Assembly (NCBI GenBank): GCA_009785885.1
Contig: WQUE01000346.1
Location: forward strand, 1-8,317
Length of the DNA: 8,317 nucleotides
Direction of reading: 5' to 3'
Origin: Actinomycetes bacterium
GTDB taxonomy: Bacteria > Actinomycetota > Actinomycetes > Propionibacteriales > Propionibacteriaceae
Positions 5,686 through 8,317 of the stretch are shown piece by piece (the stretch's first letter is position 1; each line of letters opens with the position of its first letter). The position numbers were made by a program, and so were the translations under genes. The notes below the pieces were generated by a model. The model saw only the letters and a list, made by a program, of their open reading frames with translations, had not been told where the DNA came from and ran no database searches.

Positions 5686-6702
5686 ATGGGCACATCCCAG
5701 GTAGCTCTCGCTGCCCCGGGGACTGTGCCCGACGGAGCATCCGTGGGTGGCGGCGCGAAGGTGCCGCCACCCACGGCCCGTCGGGCACACAAGCCGGGCA
5801 CGTCGGGCTGGCGGGCCAACCTCGAGATCGGGTTGCTGTCCGGGCCCGCGATCATCATCTTCCTCACCTTCGTGATCGCCCCCGTCTTCGTCGCCCTGTA
5901 CTACAGCTTCTACAACTGGCAGGGCTGGGGACCGGCACGGCCCGATCAGTACGTCGGCTGGGGCAACTACACGTGGACGCTCACCAACAAGTTCTTCTGG
6001 CAGGCCGTCGGGCACAACGGCTTCATCATGGTGGTGGGCCTGATCATGCAGGGCCCGCTCGCCGTGCTCGTCGCTTTGCTGCTGAACCAGAAGATGCGGG
6101 GACGGTCGCTGATCCGTGTCTTGGTGTTCGTGCCCTACGTCATCTCCGAGGCGATCGCCGGCATCGGACTGCGCCTCATGCTGCGCGACGACGGCGCCAT
6201 GAATGCCCTTCTGGGCACAAAGATCAGCTGGCTGGCCAACCCGAAGATCGCGATCTGGACGCTGATGTGCATCCTCGCCTGGAAGTACCTCGGCTTCGCC
6301 ATCATCTTGATGCTGGCCGGGCTGCAGGGCATTCCCGAGGAACTGTCCGAGGCGGGCGCCGTCGACGGCGCCACATACTGGCAGATCCAGTGGCACATCA
6401 TGTTGCCGCTGCTGAAGCCGACCATCAAGATCTGGGCTTTCCTCTCGATCATCGGGTCGATGCAGCTCTTCGACCTGGTCTACATCATCTGGGGCCAGTA
6501 CATCGCGGGCATCGCCGGCGTGTCGACGATGGCCTGGTTCATGGCCGGTGAAGGCCGCCTGTCCGGCGAACTGGGACGCGGCTCCGCCATCGCGATCATC
6601 GTGTTCATGATCTCGTTGTTCGTCGCCGTCGTGTACCAGCGGTTCGTCCTGAACCGTGACACCGAGGGCGCCCTGACCGAACCGGCGAAGAAGGCGAGGT
6701 AG
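5686..6702 (+). CDS. Sugar ABC transporter permease 1 (MalF/UgpA type)
   Basis: This 338-residue integral membrane protein forms half of the sugar channel. Six hydrophobic segments are visible near residues 49-76, 112-133, 143-165, 188-213, 248-270 and 298-320. The cytoplasmic EAA loop that contacts the ATPase is EELSEAGAVDGATYWQ and onward (218-241). The start lies four bases after the binding-protein stop, with only AGGG two bases before the ATG as a poor ribosome binding site, so translational coupling is likely. The first 45 residues are Gly/Ala/Pro-rich and probably disordered; part of them is encoded by a very strong stem (5724-5789). In-frame GTG codons at 5725, 5743 and 5761 are alternative starts without better binding sites. 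Permease 2 follows after two bases. Confidence 0.92.
   Translation: MGTSQVALAAPGTVPDGASVGGGAKVPPPTARRAHKPGTSGWRANLEIGLLSGPAIIIFLTFVIAPVFVALYYSFYNWQGWGPARPDQYVGWGNYTWTLTNKFFWQAVGHNGFIMVVGLIMQGPLAVLVALLLNQKMRGRSLIRVLVFVPYVISEAIAGIGLRLMLRDDGAMNALLGTKISWLANPKIAIWTLMCILAWKYLGFAIILMLAGLQGIPEELSEAGAVDGATYWQIQWHIMLPLLKPTIKIWAFLSIIGSMQLFDLVYIIWGQYIAGIAGVSTMAWFMAGEGRLSGELGRGSAIAIIVFMISLFVAVVYQRFVLNRDTEGALTEPAKKAR
5724..5789. repeat. 26-bp inverted repeat in the 5' end of the permease 1 gene
   Basis: The outer arms TGTGCCCGACGG (5724-5735) and CCGTCGGGCACA (5778-5789) pair perfectly over 12 bp. The inner arms CCGTGGGTGGCGGC (5741-5754) and GCCGCCACCCACGG (5763-5776) pair perfectly over 14 bp around the eight-base loop GCGAAGGT. 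Five unpaired bases on the left and one on the right separate the two stems. No T run follows, so an intrinsic terminator is unlikely. The position just after the binding-protein gene suggests protection of upstream mRNA or damping of downstream expression, as reported for the malE-malF junction in enteric bacteria. Confidence 0.85.
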
Positions 6703-6704
6703 CC

Positions 6705-7589
6705 ATGTCCACTGCCACACTCTCAGGGACGCAGCCACTCACGTTGACCCGCAAGCCCACGCCGAAGGATGGCGGCTGGGGCAGCCCCGTCATCTACTTC
6801 ATCTCCCTGGCGATCATCGCGGTCTGCCTCGGCCCCGTGCTGTACGTCATCATGGGTGGCTTCCGGGACAACTCGCAGATCAACAACAATCCGGCAGCCC
6901 TGCCGAACCCGTTCCAGTTCAACCAGTACGCCGAGGTCTTGAAGACGGGGCGGTTCTGGCGCATGGCCTGGAACTCGACATTCATCGCCCTCATCACCGT
7001 CGTGTGCGTGGTCGTGTTCGGCGTGTGCGTCGCGTTCGTCCTCGCCCGGTACAAGTTCCGGTTGCGCAACGGCATGTACCTGCTCTTCGCGGCCGGGCTG
7101 ATGTTCCCGATGACGATGGCGATCACGCCGTTGTACATCATGATGACCCGCATCCCCGGCATGGCCGGCACGCCGTGGAGCGTGATCCTGCCTCAGGTCG
7201 GCTTCGGCCTGCCACAGACGGTGATCATCCTGACGCCGTTCCTCGCGGCCATCCCGCTGGAGATCGAGGAGGCGGCGACCGTCGACGGCTGTTCGCGACT
7301 CGGGTTCTTCACCCGGATGGTGATACCGCTGGCGGTCCCCGGCGTGATCACCGTCGCGATTCTGACCTTCGTCGGCTCGTGGAACGGCTACATGTTGCCC
7401 CTGTACATGTTCTCCGACCAGAGCCAGTACACGCTCCCCCTGGGCGTGGCGGTGTTCTCCAGCCAGTACTCGTCGGACACCGCGAGAATTCTGGCGTACA
7501 CGTCGATGTCCATGATCCCGGCGCTGATCTTCTTCTCGCTGTTCGAGAAGCGGATCGTCGGCGGCCTCACCGGCGCCGTGAAGGGCTAG
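6705..7589 (+). CDS. Sugar ABC transporter permease 2 (MalG/UgpE type)
   Basis: This 294-residue membrane protein is the second half of the channel. Six hydrophobic segments lie near residues 28-50, 91-114, 123-146, 158-182, 208-227 and 262-281. The EAA loop is EIEEAATVDGCSRLGFFTRM (186-205), which ends before the conserved IPLAVPGV. The large loop after helix 1, with the pattern F-x-x-Y (72-75), is usual for MalG-like subunits. The ATG lies two bases after the permease 1 stop and is served by GGCGAGG (6693-6699) inside the end of that gene, so the two are cotranslated. It is the last gene of the importer operon. No ATPase follows, so a shared MsiK-like ATPase encoded elsewhere must be used if the importer works. 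Confidence 0.93.
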   Translation: MSTATLSGTQPLTLTRKPTPKDGGWGSPVIYFISLAIIAVCLGPVLYVIMGGFRDNSQINNNPAALPNPFQFNQYAEVLKTGRFWRMAWNSTFIALITVVCVVVFGVCVAFVLARYKFRLRNGMYLLFAAGLMFPMTMAITPLYIMMTRIPGMAGTPWSVILPQVGFGLPQTVIILTPFLAAIPLEIEEAATVDGCSRLGFFTRMVIPLAVPGVITVAILTFVGSWNGYMLPLYMFSDQSQYTLPLGVAVFSSQYSSDTARILAYTSMSMIPALIFFSLFEKRIVGGLTGAVKG

Positions 7590-7627
7590 CCGTTTCGTCC
7601 TCACAACACAACGCAGCAACACCCGGT

Positions 7628-7700
7628 GGCCCCGTCGGAGAATCGACTCCCGGCGGGGCTGTCGGTCTCCTCGGGGGCGGCGGCTGGCCGTCGTGCCCCG
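7628..7700. terminator. Two GC-rich hairpins between converging operons
   Basis: The first hairpin pairs GCCCCGTCGG (7629-7638) with CCGGCGGGGC (7650-7659), with one G-T pair and an 11-base loop. The second pairs GGGGC/GCCCC (7674-7678 with 7695-7699) and GGCGGC/GCCGTC (7679-7684 with 7687-7692). Neither has a T run, so termination would be of the U-less or Rho-assisted kind. They lie between the end of permease 2 and the end of the oppositely oriented HicB-like gene. The rest of 7590-7734 shows no gene. Confidence 0.45.
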
Positions 7701-7734
7701 GTGACTGACTCACGGTCCGGTCGCCGAATGCCAC

Positions 7735-8109
7735 TCAGGCGGCGAGTTGTGACACCCGGGAAGGGGTGACACCCAGCAGCGAGGCGACATCGCGCACGGT
7801 GAACCCTTGCGCACGCAGGTCCGCCACGATCTCCCGGCTGGCTTCGGCCGCCTTGGACTCGGCCTCGGCCAACCGTGCCCGGGCGGCCCGCGCCGCGTCG
7901 AGACGACGCTGCTCGGCGTCCGGAAGGGATGGCACGACGGTCACGGTGAAGTCCGTCTCCGGCCGGTCGAGGAGCAGCGATGCCGCATCCTTGACCATCG
8001 CCTCCACCTGGTCCAGGCGGCGGGCCTGGGTGTGAAGGCCACGGACGCTGGGCACTGTGACGACCCACCAGCCCTCGTAGCGGAAGCACTCGGCCGTGAT
8101 CTCCATCAC
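7735..8109 (-). CDS. hicB: HicB-like antitoxin with C-terminal helix-turn-helix
   Basis: This 124-residue protein is the likely antitoxin of the pair. Residues 1-60 resemble the HicB fold, a degenerate RNase H-like domain: YEGWWVVTVPSVRGLHTQ followed by a helix rich in Val, Ala and Asp (34-48), then a beta strand (53-60). Residues 63-100 are charged and Ala-rich, likely a long helix. The end, FTVRDVASLLGVTPSRVSQ (103-121), is a clear helix-turn-helix for DNA binding, so the protein probably represses its own operon. GAGGAGG lies about eight bases before the GTG at 8109; the ATG directly after it (8106) is the alternative start. Only three bases separate it from the upstream hicA-like gene. 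The pair is oriented against the importer and is probably unrelated to xylose use. Confidence 0.75.
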   Translation of the reverse strand: MMEITAECFRYEGWWVVTVPSVRGLHTQARRLDQVEAMVKDAASLLLDRPETDFTVTVVPSLPDAEQRRLDAARAARARLAEAESKAAEASREIVADLRAQGFTVRDVASLLGVTPSRVSQLAA

Positions 8110-8112
8110 TGT

Positions 8113-8301
8113 TCAGTCCTCCTCGATGTCACGAATGATCTGGCGGGCAAGCGGTTCCTTGATCTCCTTGTGGCGAGGGATCACGGTCGACCGTGATCCG
8201 ACGACCACCTTGGTATGGGCGCCACCCTCACACCACACCGGCTCGATTCCTTGGGCGCGGGCGATGGCTGTGATCCGCCTCATGAGGTCGCGCCGCTTCA
8301 C
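8113..8301 (-). CDS. hicA: HicA-like mRNA interferase toxin
   Basis: This 62-residue protein matches the size and pattern of HicA toxins, small double-stranded-RNA-binding-like proteins that cleave mRNA and arrest growth. The catalytic histidine would be His29 in GGAHTKVVVG, followed by STVIPRHKEI (38-47) and a C-terminal helix ending in IIRDIEED. The canonical motif usually reads G-S-H; here Ala precedes His. The start is the GTG at 8301, where family-like sequence (KRRDLMRRI) begins. No ribosome binding site is visible, and the frame stays open for the five codons left in the window, so an upstream start cannot be excluded. TACACT (8308-8313, reverse strand) lies six bases before the GTG and could be a -10 box for a leaderless transcript. 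Confidence 0.75.
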   Translation of the reverse strand: MKRRDLMRRITAIARAQGIEPVWCEGGAHTKVVVGSRSTVIPRHKEIKEPLARQIIRDIEED

Positions 8302-8317
8302 ATGGATAGTGTAGCCG

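Noticed and set aside
4101..5867. 588-codon minus-strand frame opposite the binding protein
   Set aside because: It lies antisense to a clear lipoprotein gene; its His/Gly/Val/Arg-rich composition is typical of shadow frames.
7591..7603. TTTCG after permease 2 as a fifth operator
   Set aside because: Only one half-site is present; the other half has no match to CGAAA.
1..8317. tRNA, rRNA, CRISPR array, transposase or known riboswitch
   Set aside because: No cloverleaf, regular spaced repeat array, transposase-like frame or recognisable riboswitch core was seen in either strand.

Overview
The window is GC-rich with strongly G/C-ending codons. It carries an actinobacterial-type (class I) xylose isomerase, a lipoprotein sugar-binding protein and one probable leaderless gene, so the source is most likely a high-GC Gram-positive actinobacterium. 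A propionibacterial or related lineage is possible, but the sequence alone does not fix the genus.

Layout: (1) 1-839, minus strand: the N-terminal 279 residues of a major facilitator superfamily (MFS) transporter that runs off the left edge. (2) 840-1114: a 275-bp divergent intergenic region with a -10-like box against the MFS start codon, a xylA promoter candidate, and two near-palindromic CGAAA-N-TTTCG-like operators. (3) 1115-3950, plus strand: xylA (xylose isomerase) and xylB (xylulokinase), separated by 193 bp of nested inverted repeats. (4) 3951-4397: a 447-bp regulatory region with two more operators of the same type, a TTGACA -35 box, a tandem TTGGTAAC repeat and a long, partly structured leader. 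(5) 4398-7589, plus strand: a CUT1-type sugar ABC importer (lipoprotein binding protein and two permeases) in a tight operon. A 26-bp stem sits in the first codons of the first permease. No ATPase gene is present. (6) 7590-7734: GC-rich hairpins between converging transcription units. (7) 7735-8301, minus strand: a HicA/HicB-like toxin-antitoxin pair.

How it works together: the importer probably brings xylose or short xylo-oligosaccharides into the cell. XylA converts D-xylose to D-xylulose, and XylB phosphorylates this to xylulose 5-phosphate for the pentose phosphate pathway. Four copies of one degenerate 11-13 bp palindrome, two before xylA and two before the importer, suggest a single xylose- or xylan-responsive regulator encoded elsewhere. 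The MFS gene and the HicAB pair flank this module and are not evidently part of it.

No wholly new system is claimed. The points most worth a second look are the shared operator set, the large stem at the binding-protein/permease junction, the nested palindromic element between xylA and xylB, and the long leader of the importer operon.
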